Below the pieces are notes generated by a model. That model was given only the letters and a program-made list of their open reading frames with translations, was not told the DNA's origin and ran no database searches. Positions 36,336-49,900 of a stretch of 64,000 nucleotides of DNA are shown in pieces; positions within the stretch are counted from its first letter, which is position 1; each line of letters starts with the position of its first letter. The DNA lies in the NCBI GenBank assembly GCA_035041965.1, contig JAPYMA010000125.1, positions 19,500 to 83,499 on the forward strand, written 5' to 3'. The position numbers and the translations under genes are program-made. This DNA is from Anisakis pegreffii. Its lineage: Eukaryota > Nematoda > Chromadorea > Rhabditida > Anisakidae.

Positions 36336-37517
36336 ATGATGTCGTCGATAGTGGTAGCGTTATGCTTCATCGCAATCCTGTCATCTTCCACTTGTGCACG
36401 AGCACAAAAATTTGACTTTTCGGACCTACTCGGTGACGAAGATGATACAGGTGGTCCTTCATCAATCAAGTGAGCATTGCTTATTCTTTGTATCCTTCCT
36501 AAATCTGGTAGCAACGAGCTCGTAAATATACTGAGCTTGACACGAACATGCTGGTCTTGCAGTAAAGCATAGAGCGAATCTGATCAGTTCAATCGTTGAC
36601 AGTACTTTCAATCAAAATCGCTTGTAATTTTTTAGATGTTTAACGAGCGATAAATTGCAAATGTTAATGATTATCTTCCATTCAGTTACCAGCAATAATT
36701 GCAGCGAATGGTAATCGTTGTTTGTTTATTTTATACGCTAGCAATTTTTTACAGCATGAATGGACAAGCGATGGATATTTTAAAATCGCTTCAACTCGGT
36801 GATCTCGAAAAAGATATCAGCGAAACAAATTGGGGCATCCGACGTAACGCCGCTCAGTTAGTTAAACAACAGGTATGAATGAAGAACATGTACTCAAGAT
36901 GCATTTATGTCAACATCAAGTAACTGTTTTTCATTTTTCTGCTCGTCTTCCTTATGAGGCCTCTGACAACTGGAATTCCGATGCTTTCATAGAATGTCAC
37001 ACGGCCATCAATTTGTGTTTTCCTCAATTTTACAAATTCGCGTCTTAAACGGTCGAAATTTATATTTTCTGAATGAAAATTTACGATAACCAATTGATTT
37101 TTTTTTCGGAACATTTTCTGAAATTTCAAGTATTTTAATTTTAAAAAGCACGGATAAATAAGAACAAGAATTCTCCAGAAAACACAAATGAATATAACGT
37201 AATTGCAGATGAGACAAATGCGACGTAAAGCATCGTCATCGGATATGATGGGTAACGAAATGAGTGAGCTGATGATGCCAAGGGGTAGAAAGATGAATTT
37301 GGCGTTGAGGGAAGAAGGAGGACGTGGTTGTAATTTGGAATCGATGGACTTCTCGGGGCTGATGGCGTCTAGTTCACTGAAACTGAAACGAGCGATGGCC
37401 ACACGTCTTCTGCGAGCTGCAAGTCAGCTGCTTAAATCATCTGCTGGTGGAGCCGAAGTTGACCTAACCTCAGCACTATCACCATCATCCTCCAGATTGT
37501 TTATGAGACGGAATTGA
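36336..37517 (+). CDS. Unrecognised secreted protein, three exons
   Basis: Exons are 36336-36469, 36755-36872 and 37209-37517 with phases 2 and 0, giving 186 residues. The N-terminus is a clear signal peptide (MMSSIVVALCFIAILSSSTC, cleavage likely near ARAQ). An acidic segment follows (DFSDLLGDEDDTGG), then a helical part (AMDILKSLQLGDLEKDISE), then a basic, methionine- and serine-rich C-terminus with dibasic or tribasic sites (RRK, RGRK, KLKR, RR). There is one cysteine after the signal peptide. Dibasic sites would allow proprotein processing, but no amidated repeat peptides are evident. I do not recognise a family. Splice sites are good (GTGAGC, GTATGA, TTTTTTACAG, AATTGCAG). A polyadenylation-like AATAAA lies near 37854. 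Confidence 0.7.
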
Positions 37518-40500
37518 TGCGATTCTCAACGTTGCGCCATTCTGAAGCATAATAACGATAGTTTCCTGTCATAACACCAATGATTATTCTCACTTTTCTC
37601 CTTTATCTATCAGAATTTGATTGCAATATTCTTCCTTGTATGAATGCCAATATTATTGCTAATTCAGTAACCACGTCGTGAATAATTCAGTAAAATTTTA
37701 AATGATTTTTCTTTGGTGCGTTTTCAACTATTCATCTGATTATGCAACCAGCTGAACATCGAGTAAACTGAATACACAAATCAGTTTTGGTACTTATAAA
37801 TGTGTTGTTCAAAAGTTTGATTGATAGTGATGCACAAATAAGAGAATAAATTCATCAGTGTACTTCTTGGAAGAAGCACTGAAGAAACACACTTCTGTAG
37901 TCACCGACGTGTGTTCTTTTCTAGTCGTCATCTATCGATCTTATACACAGTCGATGAATTCCATCCGAAATTGATTATCATTGTTGCTATTATTGTTGTG
38001 GCTTGAGGTTGAACGAATCATTTCCTGTTGCCAAACGTTGACAATAATAATTTATTGAATAGCCATGTCAGTCAGCTTAGAAATAATAGCATCTAACTGG
38101 CTTGGCTGCTATTATATGCTTGTTTTTGTTCGAATATGGCAATCATAGTACTCGTTTAGATCGAATGCTATTCATTCTGCCTGCTAATATGCAGTGTTAC
38201 TTCAATACCTTCAATCACAGCCACTCAGTCAAATCCAAATGTCTGGTTTACCGCTTATCTCTCTTTCCTTGCACAAAAAATCACTGACATAATCTCGTTG
38301 ATTTTTTTCACTGCCGACCGAATTATCATCGTTTTTGTCACGGGTAACTACACAGTTAAAATAAGCTTTCAAATTATAGCCCAAGAACAGAGTTTCGTTT
38401 GTGACCATCTTACTGCTAACAGTGCGACAAAATATGTCATACCACAACTGTTTCATTTTTTCGAATATCTTTCTCGTCTCAACGTCGAAAGTTCAAAGTT
38501 CAAGCGAGTAATTATCATCACCTTATTTGTTTTAGAAAGGAGTTCGTTGAACCTAATCGTTCGTTATTTGTCACGTTCAAATGTAATCGCGTTCAACGTT
38601 ATCAACGTCTAATTATATCAAGCAATCACGAAACTCAATGTACTGCTTCAGTTTTGAAGCAACTGTCGCTGAATGTGTGCTATGTTGTTTTATTCATTGT
38701 GGTTCCCTTTAGCGCAACTATTTTCAGTTGTATCCCATAATTCGATTACATGCTTTTAGTTAATCATTAATTATTTTATAGTTAATCAATCATCATTGTT
38801 TATACTTCAGTTATTTTTAATTTTGTTATTATTCGTCACCTATTGTTTGTTTGTTGTTAATTCATTCAACTTACGAACTCTTTACTTATACAAGTCCCTA
38901 TCATAGTGCATTTGTTAAACGAATCGTTGATTTATCTCGAGCCAGATTCGATTTCCACGAAAGTTGTAACTAGTAACGTTTGCATTATTTCAGTTGATTG
39001 ATCACACTTTCATTTTGCAGTTGACATTCTCAAATTGTTCAATTGAATGAATGTTGCATTGCGAAATTTCTGATATCAAGATAGTTGTTTTTGTTGTGCT
39101 TATTTACGATTGCTGCTTATATTTTATGACTGCGATATTATATATTATGTAATTGAAAAGCAATCAATGCGTAAGTTCAATTTATAATTTTCTTACAGAG
39201 CGTGAAGTATTCAATTGAAAACCTGCTTCACTCATTCGTCCTATTATCTCATTCATCAATCCAACCAATCATCATCCACTCGTCACTGACTGCAGCACCG
39301 AATTTTTCCTGCCCAGCAAGCTAGTAGTATGTGTACTTGAAATTTAACTACTCATAGAACTTATTAGCGAGTTAAAGAATGGACGAACGAATGGATTAAG
39401 GATGGTAACTGATATCGCCTCAAGGTAGCAGAAATAGTTGGATCAAATGTTTAGTTGCGTCGCTGTTTTATTGGATAACCGATTGAGAAATCTATTGATT
39501 ATGGCATAGAGACGAGCCAAAATGCTAGAGAGACAATGGATAATTCGACGAAATATTAGTGGTTATGAAACGAAACATGATATCAGATTAGAATGAATCT
39601 CTCTGGACTTTATAGATGAAGAACTTGTGAATGAAGAAGACGAAACAGTGATAAAATGATACAAACTATGATAAGATGTGAGTGACAATAAATGACACGA
39701 ACAATGACCACATTAAAACAAACTGTTACTTTGGAAAGAAACAGAACAAAACGGTGCCTCTATTGATGTTGATGCTGGCATTCTTCATGACTGGCTAGCG
39801 TGTATGCAACTGGCTAAAGTTAATTGTTGATATGGAGTTGACAATGATAGAGGAGCAAGAAGAGTAGATTTATACGAAAACAACGATGGAAAGGAACCAA
39901 ATGGAAAAATGTTTGCAGTAAAAGAATGAAGAAAAGTAGTAGTAATAGTAATATAGCAGCAACAGAGGAAAGCTCGCCCACAAAGTGAATTCTGTTGGAA
40001 AAATACAAGTATATGTACGCATGAATAAAGCTCGAATGTGGTGATGAATCAAGAACGAGGAAATGGATAGGGCTTAGCACTAACAACAATGCCACCACCA
40101 ATAACAACGGAACAAGTATACGTATAAATAAGTATGAAAGTGAATAGCAGCTGAAAAAGCATCAGTACAACACCACTAACAGAAATCAAGATGTTGATTG
40201 TGTGACATGACATGTAGCATGAAGGATACTCGTTTATTTATCTATCTACATTTCCATCTATCCATGTTTTATCCAGTTGATAGAATATAACCAACAGCCT
40301 TATATTATTTACATATGTATATTTTCTCCATTTATTCATCCTTATATCCATCCGAATATATGCATCTATCTATCTCATCCATAGAACATTAAAATGAATG
40401 AATTCTCAAAGATGACCAGAAAGAACAATGAAAAATGTGATAGGTTCGTTTGCTTGTGTTCTAAATTTACAACCTTAAATCATTGCCATCATCTGTCATC

Positions 40501-40931
40501 ATCATCATCTTATTCATCTATTTATATGGTACCATCTACATATATCCATTATATCCGAATATTACTCATATTACATCTATTGTCTTTCAGCATCAATTCC
40601 AGCTAATCGTCCATCTTCATCTGCAAATATTCATCCATCTATTCTGCATTTGTCTTCCATTGAAAGCTAATCATGAAAGTGTTTATTAAATTCTGCACCT
40701 TCAGCTTTTTATAATCAACAATATTATAAGTTTCAATCAACTCTCAAAGTGTGCGTGTGCGTATGTATCTCAGTCGATCTGTGTTTGTATGTGGTACGAT
40801 GCATATGAAATATAATCTATTTACGTGTTGTGTTGTCTGTTCAATTATAATTGAAATATTATTCACGGAAAAATTGCATAGCATCACTGAAATACTTATC
40901 ACAAAATTTAGTACTAGACGATTTGTTCGTT
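37518..40931. other. Gene-poor stretch
   Basis: No exon with both coding composition and splice signals was found. It is AT-rich, with ATCC/ATCTATC-rich patches near 40230-40390. A 104-residue open frame (38298-38612) has no features. Confidence 0.4.
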
Positions 40932-40939
40932 GTTGTATC
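40932..40939 (+). repeat. Target-site duplication, left copy
   Basis: GTTGTATC is identical to the copy at 42148-42155 on the other side of the hAT-like element. Confidence 0.85.
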
Positions 40940-42147
40940 TGGGTTTGCACGAGATCTCGGGATTGCAGTTTTGATCCCGATCCCGGGATTTAAGTTTTGA
41001 AAAATCCCGGGATTTCGGGATTTGATAAAACAGGTCAATTTGTGTGAATTTTGATAGTATGCCTATCTTGAAGGAAGCCTTATCATTCCCATCTAATCTA
41101 TATGCAGTTATCTTTGCTGTTTGCCATCTATCATTGATGTTCAACTAAGGAAATAGACGCAATAGGGACGATTGACGTGATCAACGACAGCTTGATGAAC
41201 TTTTACGTAACATTTCATTAAATATTCAACTGATTATTCTGCTCTTCACTGGTTTATATCACCCTCATCTGGATACATTTCTATGTTATAGACTCACAGA
41301 GATAATCACATTTTCTAATAAAAACAAAGAGCAACAAAGTTCAATGAAATTTTGAGTCGTTTCCTCCCACAAGATTTGTTCGGCTTCAATATTCCATCTG
41401 TTAATTCAACTGCATGTTCCAAACACTGCAAGTCTTTTTACTTCGCTATTTGAAAACGTTTTCATCCGATCGAAATGTACATAAATTCTCACTGAGTTCG
41501 GTCATAGTGAGAATTCATTGCCGAAGTCAGCAAAGTTGTTCCATATAAAAGGATCTTAAGCTTGAATATCAAGTACATTTGCATGATTTTTGATAGAAAT
41601 TATCAAATATGTATGTGCTCGATAGTCCGATGAAAATCCATTGCGGATATTTTTTTACCTTTTTAGATAAACTTTGAATTTTTAATTATTTCAAAATTCA
41701 AATGTTATAATTCTTGTGGTGCATTTCTTCCGTAAAAAATCGAAATTTTCGAAACGGCAGAATTCAGCTGACGTTAACATTGAGAGAGAATGGACTTAAA
41801 ACATTGCAAATAAGTGTTTGAGAATCAAGAATTTCAGATTCACATGCAAGTGTACTGTTATTAGCTTAGACCCGAGATGATAAGATGCTTTAGCATAGAA
41901 TATGCAGTATGCCTCTGCGGCATGATCATTGGCATCATTATATGAAATACTAATTTGAATTTGAATACTTAGTTCCTTGGATTTGTTCAATAATTTGTTG
42001 ATTCAGCTCCTTTCTGATTAACAATGAACATATTGGTTCGAAGAAATGTGTTTAAACGTGTCCCGCATCGATAACTCAATAATTGTTCGATCCCGGGATT
42101 AAATCTCGATCCCGGGATTGAAAAATCGTCGGGATTTTGCAAACCTA
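40940..42147. mobile_element. Non-autonomous hAT-like element, 1.2 kb
   Basis: The left end reads T-GGGTTTGC and the right end, inverted, T-AGGTTTGC. Both are followed by repeated CCCGGGAT words (40955-41030 and 42085-42140). The element is flanked by a perfect 8-bp duplication, GTTGTATC, at 40932-40939 and 42148-42155. An 8-bp duplication with T(A/G)GG-type ends is the hAT signature. No transposase is recognisable in the interior. Confidence 0.85.
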
Positions 42148-42155
42148 GTTGTATC
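42148..42155 (+). repeat. Target-site duplication, right copy
   Basis: GTTGTATC is identical to the copy at 40932-40939. Confidence 0.85.
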
Positions 42156-43902
42156 TAAAAGAATGTTGTTAGAGTTAACATCCATCATTTCATCTAACTA
42201 TCATCTACTCATAAATATGACAATATATGCTCTCATATTTGAAAATTCATTAATCCTCGCTATTCGTTTCACTCAAATTCATTCTTCCGCTCACATACAA
42301 TTTTTTTCCCCAAATTAATTTTCATTCAGTGAACGTATAACGCAATAAAATGAATAATAAGCAGGCCATGATCCAAACGCCAACTCATCAGACAGTATGA
42401 ATATGTAATGAAACAGTAGCGGTATGGGTAGAGCAATAACAATTTTATTGTTTCAAAAATACATCTTGCTTCGTTCGATAATATTTGAATAAGTGTATTA
42501 ATTTCGAAACTAAAATGTACTATATCATATGTCATGACAATTTTATTTCTTTTTGATGAATGACGCTGATTTTTTTTCGCTTATTCTATCTGTTCATGCT
42601 GAAAAGCTCACATGTAATATGACAAAAAGTAAATCCATCGATGAGGAGCAGAGAACTCAAAATACGAGCTGGAACAACGAACCCTTATCTGAATTTATAA
42701 AGTAAATAAACATGAAACTGCTTTGAGAGGCCCAATTCAAGTGGAGAATGAGTGAGGTTCGTTCATCAGTCAATAAGTAATCATAGCCAGTCGTAATATA
42801 GTGATTCCGATGAAAGTTCACTATTCAATTATAGAACATCATCGTAAGCCACCGCATTCTTCACTATTGTTCACTGTTGAGTAGTAAGTAGCAAATGCTT
42901 GGCAGTAGGCCTCATATCACGAACAATATTCTTTATGCTTCTTCATTCGGTTGTTAATTTACATATTTATTCAATTGAGAGTGCTTCATTTAGCCCACAA
43001 TCAATCTTCACAACTAACATTCACTCAGTCGTTTCCATCCTTCCACAAAAATAACTTTGTTTAATCGACTAACTCACTATTCCTGAATCAAATCTAATTT
43101 CAGTTTCACTTATGAAGAATGAATAGTGTAAGCAGAGGATATGTTTAAATTGTCGATCATCGTGTGCATCATCTCTTATGGATGATCGAGTGAATGCAGG
43201 AAATATATAAGTGAACGTTTAATTATGATGATAATAATTTTCTTGTGCAGGATGACTTTGAGATTTAAGGTTGTTGCTAAAAAGGGTTGATAAGGTGCAA
43301 AAATTGATAATATCAACACTCTTATTATAGTGATTCAAAAGAGAGGACGACAAACGAAGGAACGCATTGTAATGTGTGTTCGCTGGTGGTGAAGTTGAAA
43401 TAACGATGAGAAATTCGTTGAACTGACAAGCTGCTGCTGCTAAGTAAAAGAAGTCATAGGTCATCGAATAGCCACAGGCAGCTAATAATTTCCATGCTAT
43501 CTCGATAAATATCTACAATCAATTACTTACTGCTTTCGGGATCGAGAAAGTATTCACTATGAAATTTCATTTTTCAATTTCCTTTTCTTTTGGTTAATGA
43601 AGGAAATTCCAATTTATCATACATTTAGTACTTGAACGTCATCATATATGGACAGATGAATGTAAAATTATTTATGTATTTTTTAGCGCTATGTTCCTAT
43701 AATTGTATGATCATAAATACAACTGATATTGATGCCTGTTCATAAGTGATTATTGAATTTGATGTAGCGTTGAGCCTACCTCCTCCTCACTCTGAATAAG
43801 CGTTGAGTCTCTTTTATTAGGAGGATGAACATCGCCCGATTCGGATCAGTTGTACACAGAAACACTAAACGAATTAAGGCAATTGTATGGTGTAACAACA
43901 CA
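42156..43902. other. Upstream region of the Turtle-like gene
   Basis: I see no supportable exon. The last few hundred bases should hold the promoter and leader of the gene starting at 43903. Confidence 0.4.
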
Positions 43903-46900
43903 ATGAATTGCATTGTGCTTCTCTCGTGTCTCCTTAATTGTCTTGTAAGTCTGAAAGGAAGTATTAATGACCTTTGACCCTAAACAGCCGTCACTTCACC
44001 GCCACTCATCGATTCATTCATCCACTCATTCGGCTTTTCACACTCCTTCTAACACAACTGCTGTTTCCTTTATTCTAGTTTTTTTTGAAGAATACAAATT
44101 ATCCACCACAGAGATTAATTTCCATCAGTTTCGCTTGTCCTCTCTTTCATTAACACATTTTAACATTAAGCAAGTCAGCTTTTTGTATTCCGTGTATCCA
44201 CTGACTATATTCATATGTATATAAACTTATGGATGCATTACATTCTTTCTTCCTCATTGTCAGTAGAATATGGAATGAATATATTTATCGCTTTGGAACA
44301 AGGAGATGATTCAGTATGATGAGGATGAGAAAAGAAAAACGATTTTTCTGTTTTTAGTTTTGTTTGACGTGATAAATCTGAAATGTTCCGTTTTTTTTTT
44401 CAGATGCGTATAATTTGGGCTAAAGTTGGTAGACCAATATCGCTGGATTGTACACTAGAAAAAATGCCAACAGATGATAATAATTTTGCACTGGAATGGC
44501 GTAAACAACGAAAGCTTGTGTTTAGCGCTTACGGAAATGCCAGTGGACATAGTGCACCTGAAATGCAAGGTATGCAATTGCAGTACTCATTTCTAATCGT
44601 ATTAGTTGTTCGATTAATGGATTATATTAGCACTGACTCACTCTGAGACTTGAACATGACCATGAATAAGTCACCTTTGATATGAATCTCACCTTTAGTG
44701 GTGTCGTTTTCATTTCATTATCATCATAAACAAATCACTTAGTTGTATGCTACATCTTCTTCGATCAACCATTCTAAACAACTTTCAACTAACGTTACCT
44801 ATGGCAGATAGACCTTTCATAAGAGCGATACTTCATATCCATAACGCTTTTCCGAATAATCATTTTATTAGCTGCTATCTTATTTAATGAATACAGGTGA
44901 GATTAATAATACTTCTTTTTCTCGAAATATATTCAGCAATAGAAAACGAATAAGAAAAACAAAAAAAGGGAACAGAAATTAAACAAAATTCATCGTCATT
45001 ATACTCCAGTTGTTATCGTTCTCATCACTGTCAATATGATCCGCCAACAGATTGACCAATTATTATTACAAGTACTGTTATCAAAATCACTGGTGTTTTT
45101 ATCAACATCATTATAATTATTATCAAACACAAGTAATAAATCATACAAGCCTGCAAGCGTATTCATTAATGATGTAATAGTGCGATTGAAAGAAAGGATT
45201 GAAAATTATCAGAATGTAAGTGTTGATAGCAACAATAAGTATGAGGATAATGTTGTGAAGATAACAAAAACAAATGTCGTCAAAGAAGGTACATAACAAA
45301 AAAAAGAAAATCATAATAATAAACGATGTTGAGCAGAACAGCTCCAACGTAGAATAATGAAATGGGTTGGTTGTTGTGTGAACGAATGACGATACATCGT
45401 TGAATGTAACTGATAGATTTGATGTTTGAATGTTGAGAAAAGAGATCATTGGTTGAATAATGAATAAATAATGAATGAGAAGCGATGCAGTAGATAGACA
45501 ATATTAATAATAGGAATTAATCCATTTGCCGTTATCGAAAAGAAGTCTTGCCGAATGAGCGTTACCAAAGGCGTTTGATGCTACCACTACCACTTCATCA
45601 GCACCTCCGTTCACACGTTTACTTGTGCCAATCACTGAGCTCACTTCCCAATTCGACGATGAGCCACGTCGTCGCCAATAAACATGATACATATCGGCGC
45701 GTTCCGTTGAATTCCACCTCAACAAGACACTATCGCCTTGGGTCGTAGCACGAAGTGCAACCACCGTTTGTGGTCGATCATCAGCGTGTTCCATACGGCA
45801 CTCGAATATCGCGAATGTGTATGCGGCACATAAATGAGGTATTTGTGTTGTAGCCGCACTGCTTGTTGAAGCATCCTCTTTCTGCCACGTCGAACCATCA
45901 CATAACGGTAAACATAAAGTTGGTACTTTGTTACGCAAACAACATGCACCCTCATCAACGACAATCTCATCCACAATTGTACACGCCAGAAATTTGCTCA
46001 TTTGATCATAGCAACGATTATTGATAAACGCTTCGGCACGTAGCGATGCCCGTTTCCCATATTCACTACCACAAATCGCAGCACACGGTGAACGTATGCG
46101 TTGACGTTGACAACAAGCGTACAGTGATTCAGGTGGTTTCGATGCGGCCATCGTTTGCATACGTACAACTAAACGAATATCCGCACTCGAACTACCGAAA
46201 TCATTAGAAGCCACACAACGATACGTTCCGAAATCATCCACTTGAAGTGGTTTGATCTGAAGCGTTGAGACGTAATGTCGAGGTTGTCTATGTGATGACA
46301 CATAATTGACAAGTGAGTATCGTTCACCGTTCAAAGTCTCGAAACGACCACTGTTCTCATCAACCTTTTTCCACTCGACTCGTGCAGCACGATGAATTGT
46401 GCCTGGCATTTGCATACGACATGCTAATGTCACTGACTTGGCATGTTTTGGTATTGCAATCGTTTCACGATATGCACTCACTCGAGGTGCCACTCCGGCC
46501 GTATGAAAATGAACAGTTTCGGATGGCAACGATCGACGATGACCATCGCGAGTGACTGCAACCACGAATGCCGAATATTTGCTATCTGCACGAAGAGCTG
46601 TCAAAGTGATCTTCGTAGCACGTGTATCAAGGGTCTTTTCGATCGTTTCACCGTCCATCTCTTTGCATATCACATGATAAGAATGGGCTAGGTTCGGGTT
46701 AACGGCTGGTGGTGACCAAGTGAGAAGTGCTGAATCTGTGCTTTCGGCGAGCACTTTTAGTTTTTGTGGCGGAGTCGGTGTATTCAAATAACCACGTTCA
46801 AAGCACTTGAACATGGGATCCAAATTAATCGCAAGACATGTTTGATATTTATCCCATGCAGCCACTGAATCAATGCCCTCACCACGACATAAGCCAAAAC

Positions 46901-49900
46901 ACGCGTTCTCATCGCGGTCTTTCGACTCTTTTAGACAACAATGCATATGGTTACGACCATCAGCAAGGCACTCCGAAATGAAATTCATGAACGGAAGACA
47001 GTTTATACGACGATCGAAAATGTTGTAAACATCGAAATCGTTGGGTGGATTTGCTGGATTACATAACATCCGATTACATATTTCTGAAACGCCACGACGT
47101 CGACAACACTCGTCAATCAATAATGATGAAGAAGAAGCTTGGATGAAAATATTTGTTGTTGTTTGGAACAAGAATGTGAATAATAATATTTGTGGTATAA
47201 GAATAACAAACCGAGTCATTGATGAGCAAATTTCATATAATTACAACGAATATTGAAAACCGTTGTTTCGTATGAAATGAAATGTGTGGTGCATGGTCGT
47301 TATTGTTTCACAATCAAATCGTCATTATTATCGTTCTTTATCATACCCTCCAATCAACCACTACCAAAACGCCCTTTCAAGGTCTTTTATCCATGCATTT
47401 GTCCACTGATTTATCTATTTCTTATTCATTACCATCTTTCGCTATTACCAGTCATGCTGAATGCTTCTCAAGTTTTGTGGATGTTTGATCCACAAATCTA
47501 TCCATAATCTACTGATCTATCCATCCACTCATACATCCATGCATCCTTTCCAGTCATCGACTTCAGACCCATCAAAGAACCGCCAAACGAACGGCCTTCA
47601 TTCGTCGTTATCATCATCATGATCATCACCATTCATCTACTCACTCATCACTTCTTGAATTCATTTCCTTTCTTCTCCCGGTTACTCTTATTCTTCAACT
47701 GGCAACCAACCAGCCATCTTCTTTTTCCACTCATTTTATAATTTGCCTTCATCATCTTCTTCGCTCCATCCGTTCGTAAAACTGTTTATTGGAACTGTCG
47801 TTATGAAGATAGATACATGCTTGAAACATTCGGAAGTAATGGCATGAAGCAATCAACATATACGCCACAAGCACATCAATCAATCTAATAATTTATTTGT
47901 AGTAAAGCATAAACCGAAATAATGATTTATCTAAGAAAACAATTTTTTCTGACCAAAATGCATTTTGTTTTAATAGTTGTTCTCTGTTTTGACTAATGAA
48001 ATCATATTCGATGCAGTTCGATTCATTCGTTCATTGGTTAGATGATTGTTCAGTGACCCAAATATGATATCATTCGGTGATTCAACTCGTTTGAATCAAT
48101 TACTTTCGTCGCAATAATGCTGATAGTAATAACAACAATAAAAGCAATGAGAACCATGCTGAAAATAGCTAATACACATACAGGTCGACTAGCCCGAGGC
48201 ACTTCACTGCAACTGATAATTCATTCTGTACAAGCCAACGATGAGTCACTGTATCAATGCTCGGTGGCTGCATTCTCCCGTGGCGCCTTCTCAAGACCTC
48301 TGCTAGGTGATCCAATTAGGCTGATCGTCAATTGTAAGTTCAGCTAAGCACTTATAAGAAAACTTCATCGCATGAATGATATAAGTAATGAACAAATTGT
48401 ATCCAATACAATCAAATTTACTCAACTCCTCGTATAATCTTCATGTCATCTCGAAATTTCTAGCACCACCAAAGATTCGCCGTAAGAACGTTGATAGCCA
48501 TCATAACAGCAATGAGAACAAGAATGCCAGCGGTAACATTGATGCGCCACATGAAGCAATCGAAGAAGACTATCTACCTGAAGGTGGTACTTTCCATGTT
48601 GAATGCATCGCAGATGGTGCACCAACGCCTAAAGTTAGTTGGATAAAGGTTGGTTTCATCGTTGCCGGATCAGCTAAAGTCCGAGAAGTTTCCTAAAGTT
48701 TATATTCTGTAGTCGTCACAAATAAATAATGGTTAAATTAGTTAAAAATTTTTAGGACGATAAAGTTATCAGTACCAATCGAACACTTCATATTGAGCAT
48801 GTATCAGTGACCGATCGAGTGAGTCTATTTTGTATGCCTTTGTTTTGCCTTCGTAAGAGCAGTGTTAGCCATTAAATCATAACACTCTTTCATTAATTCA
48901 TCCACGCTGTTCAATTATCGTCATTGCCAACAAAATTTCTTTACTGATAGTGACCTTGGACACGGAAGCAATCTGCTGAAGCAACACAGATGCTGTGTGA
49001 TAGATATAGGTGCAGTAATGATGAATTACTTGACAGTCGATGAATCTTGAGAGGATGAAATGAGTGAAGTGAAAAGGTGTGATACGTCAAATATCAAATT
49101 TGAGGGTATTTACGAATGTGTTGCTGTCAATTCAGAAGGACGCGATTCGCTCCGCAAATGGCTACGCTTTTCACGTCAGTTAAACACCAAAACTTTTTCA
49201 TTATTCACTGCAACGAATCCTATCTGTGCACTAAATTATCAGAAAAAAGCCGAATGAAATAAACGAAGAAAATACTGCATTTTAGGTTTTATTATGCGTA
49301 GTATTATTATTTGGAAGCATGACTTGATAATATTAAATTGAAAGGCCAATTCAAGTACAGCCCACTTGAAAATGCTTGTACTGACATCCTTCTGGAATAC
49401 TGATTGGTATTGTCCTGTTACAGGTGATGTACAAATTGATTATGCACCCTCCAATAAGACAGTCGCTGAAAATTCGAGTGTTTTTTGGCATTGCAATGCG
49501 AAGGGATATCCTAGTGATATCACTTACAGTTGGTTTCATAATGATACACCCATCAAAGCCTCTGCAGTCGGACTAAGAGCCGTAGTTCAGGTGAGTAGCA
49601 ATTGCGTTCCAGATCTGCTATCAACGATCCGCCAGAATCCTGAGCTACTCGAAAAATAATTGGCCAATTCTGGAAGTTACGTGAATGAGAGAAAGTTTAG
49701 TCTTTTTTTTTCATTGATTGATTGATATGTTTGAATTTTTAAAGGGTGGTGATTTGGGAATACGGACCGTGCAACGCTCAGATGCCGGAAGATATCGTTG
49801 TGATGCGAGTAATGGACTTACGAAAGCCGTCTCTGCAACAGCTTTTCTTGATGTTCAATGTATGTGCACAATTGCTCATTACGAATATGATCAGAAGCTA

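Noticed and set aside
38298..38612. 104-residue plus-strand open frame
   Set aside because: AT-rich, no start context, no domain-like features and no splice partners. It is likely to be a chance frame.
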